Source of the DNA: Alphaproteobacteria bacterium
GTDB lineage: Bacteria > Bacteroidota > Bacteroidia > Bacteroidales > FEN-979
Assembly (NCBI GenBank): GCA_009928665.1
Contig: SACF01000021.1
Span: forward strand, 1 to 64,000
DNA length: 64,000 nt
Direction of reading: 5' to 3'
Position 1 is the stretch's first letter; each line of letters begins with the position of its first letter. The notes under the pieces were generated by a model that ran no database searches, was not told the origin of the DNA, and saw only the letters and a program-made list of their open reading frames with translations. A program made the position numbers and the translations under genes. Shown here piece after piece: positions 25,557 to 36,599 of the stretch.

Positions 25557-26495
25557 TCAATGGCTGACAATCAGTTTTCGTACAGCTTGAATATTATCAG
25601 AGAATCTTATATAACAGACAAAAAGACCATCAGGAAAGTTGCTTACACTAAGGGTGTAACTGCCAGAACAGAGACCGGAAACCGCATGGATCAATGTTCC
25701 CGATGGGGTGAAAATTTCGATGCCGGTTATCGATTGGTTCCCTGCCGGGCTGATCGTTACGACCTCGGAAGCCGGATTGGGTAAAAGTGTTATCCGTTCA
25801 TTTCCTGAGATGTTCCGATGCGGCACACCGACTATGGTATCCTCTTTATAGCATCCGTCAAAAAAGGGATTCTGGGTTTCATGCGTATAAACGTGGTTGT
25901 TGTCTTTCCAGCCGCAAAGCAGGAACGGCAGTTGATGATTTGACGGATATCCGCCCTGGCCACTGTTTTAATAATTATACGTAAAACCCAGGGAGGAGCC
26001 TATCCCTTCAATAAAGGTAAGCGGGCCCACTCCGACGGGATAGTCGGATAACAGCATAGGATAAGAATATTGCACCCGTACATGCTTTCTTCCGTCTTTA
26101 AAATAGACGCTGTCGACAGGATAATTGAGGTTACTCACGTTGAACAGATCATTAAGATTTAAACTCAGGTCCATGAACAACTGTTCGGGCGAAGTTACGT
26201 CATACCGAACCCAGGCTTTACCCGTTGCAGGTTCCTCCCGCACAAAAGCAGTGGTTTCATAAACCGGAGGAAGGCTGTTTTCATGCTGAAGAAGATAGAA
26301 CAGAATTTTTTTATAGGTCACTGCATCAATAACCGTATCAGGTCCGGCGATCAGGCTATCGGTTTTATACATTAGATTGTACTCATTCAACACATTCCAC
26401 GATGTCTGCACTGTTCCGAACAGCGACTGATACTGTGCAAAGGCACCTGTAGCTCCCAGCCACAGGACCATAGCTAAAAAAAACATTTTTTTCAT
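25557..26495 (-). pseudogene. T9SS-secreted protein interrupted by an in-frame TAA
   Basis: The N-terminal part (26495-25968) has a signal peptide (MKKMFFLAMVLWLGATGAFA) and 155 further residues without a known domain. A TAA at 25968-25970 stops it after TYNY. The same frame continues without another stop through PSNHQLPFLLCGWKDNNHVY to a typical T9SS sorting domain (LLPNPASEVVTI, GTLIHAVSG, LFVCYIRF, RKLIVSH), ending at 25557. Read through, the protein is 312 residues and makes sense as one gene, so this is a nonsense mutation or a base-calling error. Confidence 0.8.
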
Positions 26496-26581
26496 ATCAG
26501 GGGTTTTTAAAATTGGTCAGAAATTAAAGGTTAAAACAAATTTATGCGATATCTTTTGTCCGGTCAACGTAACGATCGTGC

Positions 26582-27301
26582 TTATCTGATCACCTTGTAC
26601 CTCAACAAACTCCAGCTTATGGTGGCTCTTTTAACGACAGAAGAATTTGAAGTATCCACTTTAAAAATAAATTTTACAAGGCCAACTCCTGGCGAAAAGT
26701 AAAAATCGATCGTGTCTTTCTTGTTATAACCTAAGTTACCTAAGTTTTGGAACATGGACCTTGTGAGGCTGACCCTTTGAAAAAGAATGTTGTTTACTTT
26801 TAAGGACGAATATATACCCATTTGAATATATCTATCAACATCATAAGCAGGATATTCATTATCACTGCATGTACATCCTTGTACCCCACGATGATTTGAT
26901 AAAGTATCATCAAAGAATACGAAGGCTGTTTTTCCCTGACAGCAATAATTATATTTCTTCATATCGGCAAGAAAAGGGTATCCATCTGATCGCATTACAT
27001 TAGAGAAAAATTCACCAGAAAAATAAAACTGGGAAATGAGACTGCTTGAAAGTGGTATTTGTATATAATCGACGATGTTATCAGAATAATCTGTGGTATT
27101 GCTCGATACCGGATTTGTATAAATATAGGTGCAATCAACCGCACCAGTACTATCATTTCTGTAAATCCAATAGGAATCTTTCTGAAACAGGCAGGCTGTT
27201 TTTAAGGCATCAGGAATTGGATAATATTTTACTTCCTGCTTTTTCTTGCAGCCAAATAAAAGAAGCAGAATAAAAAAAAGAAAGATATTTTGCTTGTTCA
27301 T
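26582..27301 (-). CDS. Lipoprotein of unknown function
   Basis: A 239-residue protein with a lipoprotein signal: hydrophobic residues 6-16, lipobox LFGC with Cys18, then KKKQ. The mature part is rich in Tyr, Asp and Ser and contains a Cys cluster (YCCQGK, CTCSDN) but no family I recognise. It lies 86 bp upstream of the interrupted T9SS gene on the same strand and is noticeably more AT-rich than its neighbours, which could mean horizontal origin. Confidence 0.65.
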   Translation of the reverse strand: MNKQNIFLFFILLLLFGCKKKQEVKYYPIPDALKTACLFQKDSYWIYRNDSTGAVDCTYIYTNPVSSNTTDYSDNIVDYIQIPLSSSLISQFYFSGEFFSNVMRSDGYPFLADMKKYNYCCQGKTAFVFFDDTLSNHRGVQGCTCSDNEYPAYDVDRYIQMGIYSSLKVNNILFQRVSLTRSMFQNLGNLGYNKKDTIDFYFSPGVGLVKFIFKVDTSNSSVVKRATISWSLLRYKVIR

Positions 27302-27520
27302 TATTAACTCGTGATCGAATTTCCCCTATAAATGTACATAATTTTTTTACATATATCTTTACAGCAGATAAAATAATTTTCATTTTTCCCATTAATCTAT
27401 TCATAGTTTAATAAATAATCAGATTTCAGGAATCATTCGTTTGATGGAAGAACCAATACGGGAACCATCCGGATATTTTCTTTTAAGAAACAAATTGCAA
27501 ATACCCGAATCCTTAAACTA

Positions 27521-27576
27521 TTTACCTGTTTTCCTGCTTACTCGTTTACCTGATTTCTTGTTCTCCTGTTCTCCGC
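27521..27576. repeat. Octad array (TTTACCTG-like), 7 units
   Basis: TTTACCTG, TTTTCCTG, CTTACTCG, TTTACCTG, ATTTCTTG, TTCTCCTG and TTCTCCGC in exact 8-bp phase. It is the most degenerate array noticed and differs in sequence from the other families. Confidence 0.75.
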
Positions 27577-27636
27577 TCGTCCATAATTATTACAAAACTT
27601 GTGTTGCATTAACTAATCTGTAAACAAATAAATTTC

Positions 27637-27644
27637 TACATTTG
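27637..27644 (+). promoter_or_regulatory. -7 box for the ferritin-like gene
   Basis: TACATTTG fits TAnnTTTG, 20 bp before the start codon at 27665. No clear -33 element was seen. Confidence 0.45.
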
Positions 27645-27664
27645 TTTGAATAAAGCAAAAAGCT

Positions 27665-28177
27665 ATGGGAAAACATGGTATAGAGATCCTGAATCTCGAT
27701 AAAGATGCATTGATTCAGATGCTCAACGAAGCGCTGGCCGAGGAATGGCTGGCCTACTATCAATACTGGATCGGAGCCCGCCTCATGGAAGGCCCGATGC
27801 GCAGCGAAATCGAACCTGAATTGCTGATCCATGCCGACCAGGAACTGGGCCACGCGGTGCTGGTGGTGTCACGTATCATCCAACTGGGAGGCACCCCGCT
27901 GCTCAACCCGTCCGACTGGACTAAATTTGCACGGTGCGATTACGACGCGCCCGAGGATCCGTATGTCGAAGTGATCCTTACGCAAAATCTGAAAGGCGAA
28001 CGTTGCGCCATCCAACGGTATAAAGAGATTGCCGATTTTACCAACGGCAAAGACCACACTACCCACCAGATGGCTGTTACCATCCTGAATGAGGAGACCG
28101 AACACGAGCAGGATATCGAAGACTGGCTCAAAGACCTCGAAAGGATGAAGGAAGATATGCGCAAATTCAGGATGTAA
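27665..28177 (+). CDS. Ferritin-like/bacterioferritin-superfamily protein
   Basis: A 170-residue four-helix diiron protein. Ligand-type motifs are EALAEEWLAYYQYW, EIEPELLIHADQELGHA (Glu-x-x-His), GERCAIQRYKEI and NEETEHEQDIEDWL. The length and the LGGTP turn match bacterioferritin/Dps-like proteins of anaerobes. No signal peptide is present. It probably stores iron or protects DNA under oxidative stress; haem ligation is not assessable. Confidence 0.85.
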   Translation: MGKHGIEILNLDKDALIQMLNEALAEEWLAYYQYWIGARLMEGPMRSEIEPELLIHADQELGHAVLVVSRIIQLGGTPLLNPSDWTKFARCDYDAPEDPYVEVILTQNLKGERCAIQRYKEIADFTNGKDHTTHQMAVTILNEETEHEQDIEDWLKDLERMKEDMRKFRM

Positions 28178-28318
28178 ACGGAATCTTTGTGATTTTGTAA
28201 AAGGGCTTAAATTCAGTTATGCTGAGCAAAAGCGGTTGTGGTTTTTCGCAACCTTGCTGAGCTGAAGTATAGTTACACGAAGCCCGAACAAAGGATGGTT
28301 CCTGACACACCGCGTTCC

Positions 28319-31300
28319 TTAGCGTGCAACGACCAGCTTTAACGGGTAAATCCCGTCGCGGAAATGTATCCTCAGGATATAGCACCCCGGGGAGAGATGA
28401 CCAACCTCCAATTCACGGGAAAACTTACCGCTGATCCTTTCTTCGGACAGGAGGGTCGTCGATTTGCCGGTCAGATCCGATACGGTCACCGACAAGTCGC
28501 CGGGTTGCAGCAGATCCAACCCCGACAGGGTCACTCTTTCGGAAACCGGGTTGGGATAAATCCTGAAAAGCGGTTCACGATACTCTGAAACGCCCGTTAC
28601 CACTGCATTTAGAACGTTCGAGGTATCCGACTTACACTGGTTGAGGGTTACGATGACAAAGTACCTGCCGCTGTGTGTGAAATGGTACTTCTGACCCGTC
28701 GCGCCCGGGAGGGCAGTTCCCTCAAAGTACCACTGATTCCCGGCTTCGGCCGTCGAGATCAGGGTATCGGCGCTATAGGATGAAATAACCGGAGTTGCCG
28801 GATAGGGATGTACCTGCACCGCAAGGGGTGGCGAAAATGTTCCCACTCCGCAGGTGTTTATGGCAGCTGCAGCAATATCGTCCGACTGCGCCCCGGCACT
28901 GTAGTTAACCGTGATGTTTGGGGTATTGTTCCCCTGTACGATCTGGCATCCCGGTGGAAGGTTCCAGAGATACCCTGATGCGCCTGCGACGGGAACCACA
29001 CTGTAAGCCAAACCATTCGCCGGTTTGCAAACCATCGCAGGTCCGCTCACCACGCCCGCCGCGCCCGGAAAGGGATTCACCGTAACATTCAGGTTGACTG
29101 GCGCGGCGGCGGCACACCCGTTCAGCCCGGTATAGGAAACACCGACTGTCTGACTCCCCGGAACAATCCAGTTCACGAGTATCGACGCCGTCCCCTGCCC
29201 ACCGGTGATCAGTCCTCCCGCCGACACCGTCCACTGGTACCCGCTCATCCCTGCCTCTGTATAATAAGCGTGTATTCCCGAATTGACGCACAACGATGTT
29301 GGTCCCGAAACGGCCGGAACGGGAGGTGAATTCACCGTTACCTGCAGGGAGGAAGGAAGCGGCGCTGAACAACCCGCCGCATTGCTGTAATTCACGGTGA
29401 CCATCTGGATGCCTGCCACCGACCAGTTGACCGTCGCCACATTGGTGCCCTGACCCGAAACGATATTCCCCCCGGCCGATACCGTCCAGGTGTAGTTCAG
29501 CATCCCGGCCTCGGTCGTGTACATCACGTTTCCCGTATTGGTACATACCGTTGCAGGCCCGGCAAGGGAAGGAAGGAGCTGGTACACCGTTACACTTTTA
29601 ATCCCGGTCGAAAGGGGGATACATCCGTCGGGCGTAGTATAACTTACGGTCAAGGTCTTTGTTCCGGTGGTCGTCCACTGAACCTGAATGATGTTGCTTG
29701 CCGCGCCCGAAATGATGATCCCGCCGGAACTGATGTTCCACAGGTAAGCGTTCATTCCGGGTTCGGTGATATACCAGGCCGTGGAATTCAGACAAATGGA
29801 ATCGAGACCGGTGATGGTGGGTGTGGGAGGCGCAATGACGATTACATTTTTAATCGTAGGCGACAACGGGGCGCATCCGTTCCCGTTCGTGTAGCTTACC
29901 CCCACCGTTTGCGGTCCGGCGCCGGTCCAGCCAACCGAGATCAGGCTCGTGCCTGTGCCCGATAGTATGGTACCCCCGGTCGATACCGTCCATTGATAAT
30001 TGCCCATCCCGTTTTCCGTTGAATAAAAAATATTGGACGCCCCGGCACATACGTTCGATACCCCGGTGATGGAGGGTGTCGGAGGGTTGAAAACAGTGAC
30101 CGGAAACACCGATGCAGATGCCCCGGTACAGCCGGTTGTATTGGTATAGTTGACTGATAACCAACCATTTCCTGCTGTTGCCCACTGAACCTGAACAGTG
30201 TGTGTTGCAGTGCCTGAAACAATAGTCCCGCCGGGTGAAACTGCCCATTGATAGCCGGTCATCCCCGGGTCGGTTGAATAGGTCATCGGGGTTCCCGCGC
30301 AGGCTGAAGCAGGGCCGGTAACCGAAGGAACCGGCAACGGATTCACAGTCACTCCGAGTTGAACCGGGGCAGAGGCGCTGCATTCGTTCGACGCGGTGTA
30401 GTTGGCTGCGATCCATCCCGGTCCGGCCGAATTCCATAAAACCTGAACGGCGCTGGTATTTGCGCCCCCGGCAATCAGCCCCCCGGGCGAGATAGTCCAC
30501 TGGTAAGCCATCATCCCCGGGTCGGTTGAATAAACCGGCATCCCGGTGTTCGCGCATACCGTTGCCAAACCCGAAAGCGAAGGGACCGGGAGGGGTTTCA
30601 CGGTAACGTTTTTAATGCCGGCAACAGGCGCGGTACATCCGGCCGGGGTAGTATAAATTACGCTGACTGTTTGCGGCCCCGTTGCGGTCCATGTCACAGA
30701 AATTAGGTTGGTACCGGCGCCGGAGGTGACGATCCCTCCCGATGACAGGGTCCATAAATATCCCGTCATACCCGGCTCTGTGGAGTAGATTATGCCGGAT
30801 GATCCCTGGCAAACTGATCCAGTCCCGGTGATCCCGGGAACCGGCAACGGATAAACATTCACCGTAGTTGTGCAAGGCAACACGGCATTGCAGCCGGCGG
30901 CATTGTAATAATTCACGCCGATGGTTTTCAAGCCGGTGCCGATCCATTTCAGGGTAACCGATGGGGTATTGCCCCCGCCGGAGATCACCTGCGCTCCCTG
31001 TGGGATATCCCAACTGTAGCCCGACTTTCCCGCCTCGGTCGAATAGGTCGCCTGACCATCGAAACAGCCTGTTACAGGGCCCGTGATGGTCGGCAATGGC
31101 CGTGCGTTGACGGTTACATTTTTAACCGTCGGGACCGGGGCTGTGCATCCGCCGGTTCCGGTATAGATCACGCTCACCGACTGGGTCCCGGCCGGAAGCC
31201 AGGTAACCTGTATGATGTTGGTTCCGGAACCAGCGGTAATTGTTCCTCCCGCCGTTACCGTCCAGACATAATTGGTCATGCCGGGATCTGTCGAATAGAC

Positions 31301-33454
31301 CACGCCACCGGTCACTGCACAAACCGTGTCGGCGCCGCTCAGCGATGGCAACGGTTTGGGGGCTACCGTCACGGCTAACGCGGGCGCAAATGGATTGGCC
31401 GAACAGGAATTGACCGCTTTTACCGTGATATTACCCGATTGCGCTTCCGGAGTTGCATACAAGGTGATCGCGTTGGTTGTCTGCCCCGAAACCGGTGAAA
31501 AACCTGAGGGATAAACCCATAAATAACCGGTCGCCCCGGTAACTGCGGGAACGGAATAGATGTGGCCGGTACTCCCCGGACAAACCAAAACCGGTCCGGT
31601 AACCTGTCCGGGGGCAGGCAACCCCTTATTTTGAATTCCACCGTCGATGTAATAGGTGCTGACCGGGAAGTCGATCATCACATTCCCGTTTTCATCCACG
31701 AATTCGCAATCACCCCCGCTGCCCGATGTGGTGTTGAAAGCAATGGCAGCATTCCCCGACAGATCGGTAAAAAAAAACCGGGCAAGGGTATCGCTTGCCG
31801 AGAGGGATTTTGGCGTGGAACTGCTCCACCGTACCAGTATTTTATGTCGTGGCGAACCACCTCCAACCGCCGAATCGGTGATCTGCATCCCGGGCAGTAC
31901 CAGGGGTTTTGCAGCAGAACCCGAGACAAATCTTACCAGGGTGGTGTCATATTCCATCCGGAGTGCCGCAGAAGTAATATTGGTAAAACCGTTCACAAGC
32001 AGGGGAACCAGGATCTGACTGCCCGGACAGCCATTGATCTTGGGAACGGTATTGATTGGGGCGTTGCGCATGTTGCAAAACGAAGCGGGGAGCGTGATCC
32101 CGGTCACTGTGCACAACCTGAGCCGGAATGCCTGTTGGGTGGCGCCTGCCGGGACCATGAGCACATAATCCATGGCGACGTTTGCGTCGTTTTGATCGTG
32201 GGAGATCTCTGTTTTACTGACCCATGTTTCTGCATTTACTTCAGGAGGAATGGTATAATGTCCGTTCCAGTTCAGATTGATCAGGGCATTGTTGGTTCCG
32301 GCGCCATTATGGGTCATCCCGGAAATTCCGGTAGCCGTAACGGAGCCGACGGACTGATCAGCCGCGACTTTCAGCGAATGGATATAATATTTATAAGATG
32401 ATGGGATGGTTCCGGAAAAGGTAATCTTTAAAATATTCCCCGTAAGCTGCGTCTGAACGGTAATGGCATCTTTGATCAGAAGATAATCCAGGATCTCTTC
32501 CTCCGTTGCCATCCAGATGTTATCGAGTCCGTTTTTCCCATAGGTGTTGGCTACATAGTCCAGGGCTGTTTGGAATGTTGCAAAATCGTAGCCATATCCA
32601 CCGTTGGTAATGGCATGGGTGAAGTGAACGCCCCAGTGCCGCGCTGATCCTGTGCTTGCCGCTGCCATGGCATCGACCAATGCGGGCAGGTTCACATTGT
32701 TTCCAACGCTGCTCCGTCCCATCTTGATCTGGTTGTGATCCCAGGTCGAAGTAACATTGAGGCTGGGATCCCCCAAGGTGTAACCTACACGGTAACAAAC
32801 CAGGTACCCCTGAGCAAAAGCGTATGGTGTATAAGCTTCTGATCCGTTCGGATTCACGAAAATCCCCATGTCGATACCTCCCGATACCGCCGACTGCGTC
32901 TTCAGCTTGACATAACTCTGGTTCCGGGCAATATCATACGGTTTATTCCCGTCCGAAGAAGAGGTGAGTCCGTGATTGGAGACTCCCCAGCCGTGTTGGT
33001 ACAACTCATTTACCTCAGGCCAGGTCACATTTAACGGGGCATACGCGCTGTTCGGATCGTGCATATCTGTCTCACCCCCGCCGTAAGTGCTGAATGAGAA
33101 CAGCGAGGTGCTCATCTTGAAATAGAGATCATTGCCGCAACCATCGGTGTACTTCAGACCGGGATAGGATGTTCCGGATATGGTACCGCCTTCAAAAAAG
33201 GGATACCCGTGTGTGTAAATATCCTTTCCCCCGTCATCGATCTGAAAACTGTACGCGAACGACTTATCATAACGGAACGGGGCTTTAGTAACAGAAAAAG
33301 AGGTCGGGGGCGCTGTGAAAGTCACCGTGACCACAATATTTTTCAGGCTGTCGATATCATTGGCTTTCAGTGGAATTCCCGCGATCAGCATCAAAACCAT
33401 GAATACTGCCGCAGAAAGCAGGGTCAGCCTTTTGCAGCAATGCTTTCCAGGCAT
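28319..33454 (-). CDS. Giant T9SS-secreted protein: deacetylase-like, cohesin-like and 11 Ig-like repeats
   Basis: About 1711 residues from ATG 33454; an in-frame start at 33505 would add 17. The signal peptide ends near PLKAND. Residues ~40-345 resemble a polysaccharide-deacetylase fold (YSFQIDDGGKD, VSNHGLTSS) with degenerate metal-site motifs. Residues ~470-615 look cohesin-like (CPGSQILVPLLVNGFTNI, AALRMEYDTTLVRFVSG). Eleven ~80-residue Ig/PKD-like repeats follow (~618-1550), each opening like ITGPxxVCxGxxxxYSTExGMTxY. A shorter Ig-like domain and a T9SS type A tail (IYPNPVSERVTL, GCYILRIHF) end it. It is probably a surface adhesin or carbohydrate-acting protein. Confidence 0.83.
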   Translation of the reverse strand: MPGKHCCKRLTLLSAAVFMVLMLIAGIPLKANDIDSLKNIVVTVTFTAPPTSFSVTKAPFRYDKSFAYSFQIDDGGKDIYTHGYPFFEGGTISGTSYPGLKYTDGCGNDLYFKMSTSLFSFSTYGGGETDMHDPNSAYAPLNVTWPEVNELYQHGWGVSNHGLTSSSDGNKPYDIARNQSYVKLKTQSAVSGGIDMGIFVNPNGSEAYTPYAFAQGYLVCYRVGYTLGDPSLNVTSTWDHNQIKMGRSSVGNNVNLPALVDAMAAASTGSARHWGVHFTHAITNGGYGYDFATFQTALDYVANTYGKNGLDNIWMATEEEILDYLLIKDAITVQTQLTGNILKITFSGTIPSSYKYYIHSLKVAADQSVGSVTATGISGMTHNGAGTNNALINLNWNGHYTIPPEVNAETWVSKTEISHDQNDANVAMDYVLMVPAGATQQAFRLRLCTVTGITLPASFCNMRNAPINTVPKINGCPGSQILVPLLVNGFTNITSAALRMEYDTTLVRFVSGSAAKPLVLPGMQITDSAVGGGSPRHKILVRWSSSTPKSLSASDTLARFFFTDLSGNAAIAFNTTSGSGGDCEFVDENGNVMIDFPVSTYYIDGGIQNKGLPAPGQVTGPVLVCPGSTGHIYSVPAVTGATGYLWVYPSGFSPVSGQTTNAITLYATPEAQSGNITVKAVNSCSANPFAPALAVTVAPKPLPSLSGADTVCAVTGGVVYSTDPGMTNYVWTVTAGGTITAGSGTNIIQVTWLPAGTQSVSVIYTGTGGCTAPVPTVKNVTVNARPLPTITGPVTGCFDGQATYSTEAGKSGYSWDIPQGAQVISGGGNTPSVTLKWIGTGLKTIGVNYYNAAGCNAVLPCTTTVNVYPLPVPGITGTGSVCQGSSGIIYSTEPGMTGYLWTLSSGGIVTSGAGTNLISVTWTATGPQTVSVIYTTPAGCTAPVAGIKNVTVKPLPVPSLSGLATVCANTGMPVYSTDPGMMAYQWTISPGGLIAGGANTSAVQVLWNSAGPGWIAANYTASNECSASAPVQLGVTVNPLPVPSVTGPASACAGTPMTYSTDPGMTGYQWAVSPGGTIVSGTATHTVQVQWATAGNGWLSVNYTNTTGCTGASASVFPVTVFNPPTPSITGVSNVCAGASNIFYSTENGMGNYQWTVSTGGTILSGTGTSLISVGWTGAGPQTVGVSYTNGNGCAPLSPTIKNVIVIAPPTPTITGLDSICLNSTAWYITEPGMNAYLWNISSGGIIISGAASNIIQVQWTTTGTKTLTVSYTTPDGCIPLSTGIKSVTVYQLLPSLAGPATVCTNTGNVMYTTEAGMLNYTWTVSAGGNIVSGQGTNVATVNWSVAGIQMVTVNYSNAAGCSAPLPSSLQVTVNSPPVPAVSGPTSLCVNSGIHAYYTEAGMSGYQWTVSAGGLITGGQGTASILVNWIVPGSQTVGVSYTGLNGCAAAAPVNLNVTVNPFPGAAGVVSGPAMVCKPANGLAYSVVPVAGASGYLWNLPPGCQIVQGNNTPNITVNYSAGAQSDDIAAAAINTCGVGTFSPPLAVQVHPYPATPVISSYSADTLISTAEAGNQWYFEGTALPGATGQKYHFTHSGRYFVIVTLNQCKSDTSNVLNAVVTGVSEYREPLFRIYPNPVSERVTLSGLDLLQPGDLSVTVSDLTGKSTTLLSEERISGKFSRELEVGHLSPGCYILRIHFRDGIYPLKLVVAR
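28840..31600 (-). repeat. Coding tandem repeats (~240 bp) of Ig-like domains
   Basis: Eleven units encode ~80-residue Ig/PKD-like domains, each with a conserved Cys near the start and a YSTExGMxxYxWTVS core. Boundaries are approximate. At DNA level the copies are diverged, so this is an old domain expansion, unlike the short intergenic arrays. Confidence 0.75.
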
Positions 33455-33505
33455 GTACTGCCGGTTTTCGGATGAATATGGATGATGTGAGATTAAGGGT
33501 CGCAT

Positions 33506-35209
<1,704 letters not shown>

Positions 35210-35309
35210 ATGAAGACCAGTTCATTTTGATTGAGGCTCCGTCCTGAATTCCTCCGCTGACAGGCATCCAATCCCTGCAGTAAGGAATGAAAGGCACAGG
35301 GCAACCACT

Positions 35310-35338
35310 GAGGGCGGCTCAAAAGGCCGCTCTCTTTT
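35310..35338 (+). terminator. Rho-independent terminator of gdhA
   Basis: GAGGGCGGC (35310-35318) pairs with GCCGCTCTC (35326-35334), one G-T wobble, followed by TTTT. It separates gdhA from the convergent polysaccharide gene. Confidence 0.75.
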
Positions 35339-36599
35339 ATTTCTTTTCCGCTGTACCTGAGAAAAGAACCAGGTTCATAAACGCGTAAAAAACCACGCCG
35401 GCCTGGATTTCGAGCATCGATTCGAAAAGAAAATTGATCCCGATCAGGATCAGGAACAAAAGATAAAAGTCGGCTTTTCTCCGGTATGCCATGAAGGCAG
35501 GAATGATAATCATCCCGGCCAACAGGAGAAATCCCGGCAGGCCAAGGGCAATGAAGGTCTGGAGAAACTGATTATGGGCATTGAACCGGTGTTTCAGCGC
35601 CGGGATCAAATGGTCGTTGCGATAGCCCTCCATCAGCTTATCTTTGACGTCTCCGGTGCCGACACCAAATAGCAGATTCTGTTTCACGATCTTCGTACCG
35701 GCTTTCCATACGGCCAGCCGGTCGGCATTGCTTTCGGGTTTCAGCCGTTTCCCTGTTTCTTCGTTTTGATTTAAAACTTTCCGGGTACCCGAAAACCGTG
35801 AAAACGATCCGGGAGCCAAGACAGAGGCCAGGAAAAAAGCCGCCGCTCCCATAATAACGAGGGAAACTGACAACCCCGGCCGCCTCATACGCAACGCTCC
35901 GAAACCAGTGAAAAAAATGATGGTGAGTACCAGTCCGGCCTGTCCGGCCTTGGAAGCCAAAAGAAAGACCATGGCCGTTAAAAAGAGGAGGGCGCCCCAT
36001 GATAAAATCTTCACGCGCCCGTTGCCGGCCTGGTGGGTCAGCAAAATCCAAATCAGGTATGAAATGGCAACATTGTAGTACATCGAGAGATAACTGGCAT
36101 GAAAATACCATGCTAATTTCATATAGTAGAAAGATCCCGGGATGTGGTAACCCTTTATGCGGTATCCGAGGGCGCCGATCGCAGCATGTACCAAAAGGAT
36201 GACGGTACCGGTGATACACCCTGCGACAAACGACTGAAAAATCAGCCTTATCCGGTTCTCCGGAAATAACGGCTGGACTGAAGTTGAAAATACAAGGGGA
36301 AAAACGATCAACGATAACTTGATCTCCATGTCAAACCAGCCGTATTCCTGGTTGACACTGTATGTCATCCCGACGAGGTACAGGAGATACAAGGCACCAA
36401 AACACAATATTTGAAGACGGGTTTTCTCTCTGAAAAGCAGCTTAAAATTACGGATGCTGCGGATATCCGTGATCCAGTTCAGCACCATCAGGGTGATAAG
36501 CAGCGGGACCACCCTTCCGTACACCGGTAAAAAAAACGCGATGGCTGCTGCAGAGGCCAGAAAAACAGTGTCATGAATATTGTTACGGTTAACCGGCAT
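35337..36599 (-). CDS. O-antigen ligase/polymerase-family membrane protein
   Basis: A 420-residue protein with about ten hydrophobic transmembrane segments. The periplasmic-loop region with HRFNAHNQFLQTFIALGLPG matches the Wzy_C/WaaL signature, including the conserved His and Asn. Such enzymes join or polymerise lipid-linked glycans at the periplasmic face of the inner membrane. It overlaps the upstream flippase gene by 11 bp, supporting a Wzx/Wzy-type pair. Substrate and ligase-versus-polymerase role are unknown. Confidence 0.8.
   Translation of the reverse strand: MPVNRNNIHDTVFLASAAAIAFFLPVYGRVVPLLITLMVLNWITDIRSIRNFKLLFREKTRLQILCFGALYLLYLVGMTYSVNQEYGWFDMEIKLSLIVFPLVFSTSVQPLFPENRIRLIFQSFVAGCITGTVILLVHAAIGALGYRIKGYHIPGSFYYMKLAWYFHASYLSMYYNVAISYLIWILLTHQAGNGRVKILSWGALLFLTAMVFLLASKAGQAGLVLTIIFFTGFGALRMRRPGLSVSLVIMGAAAFFLASVLAPGSFSRFSGTRKVLNQNEETGKRLKPESNADRLAVWKAGTKIVKQNLLFGVGTGDVKDKLMEGYRNDHLIPALKHRFNAHNQFLQTFIALGLPGFLLLAGMIIIPAFMAYRRKADFYLLFLILIGINFLFESMLEIQAGVVFYAFMNLVLFSGTAEKK

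Larger units (their letters stand above)
27302..27664. other. 363-bp intergenic region with octad array and promoter
   Basis: It separates the divergent lipoprotein and ferritin-like genes. It holds the octad array at 27521-27576 and the -7 box at 27637-27644. The rest is AT-rich, with only a short unsupported reading frame. Confidence 0.6.

Noticed and set aside
28840..31600. Short-repeat array of the intergenic kind
   Set aside because: The repeats here are ~240 bp, coding and diverged; they are Ig-like domains.
31562..32401. 279-codon plus-strand frame inside the giant gene
   Set aside because: Antisense to a coherent multidomain protein; no recognisable domain.
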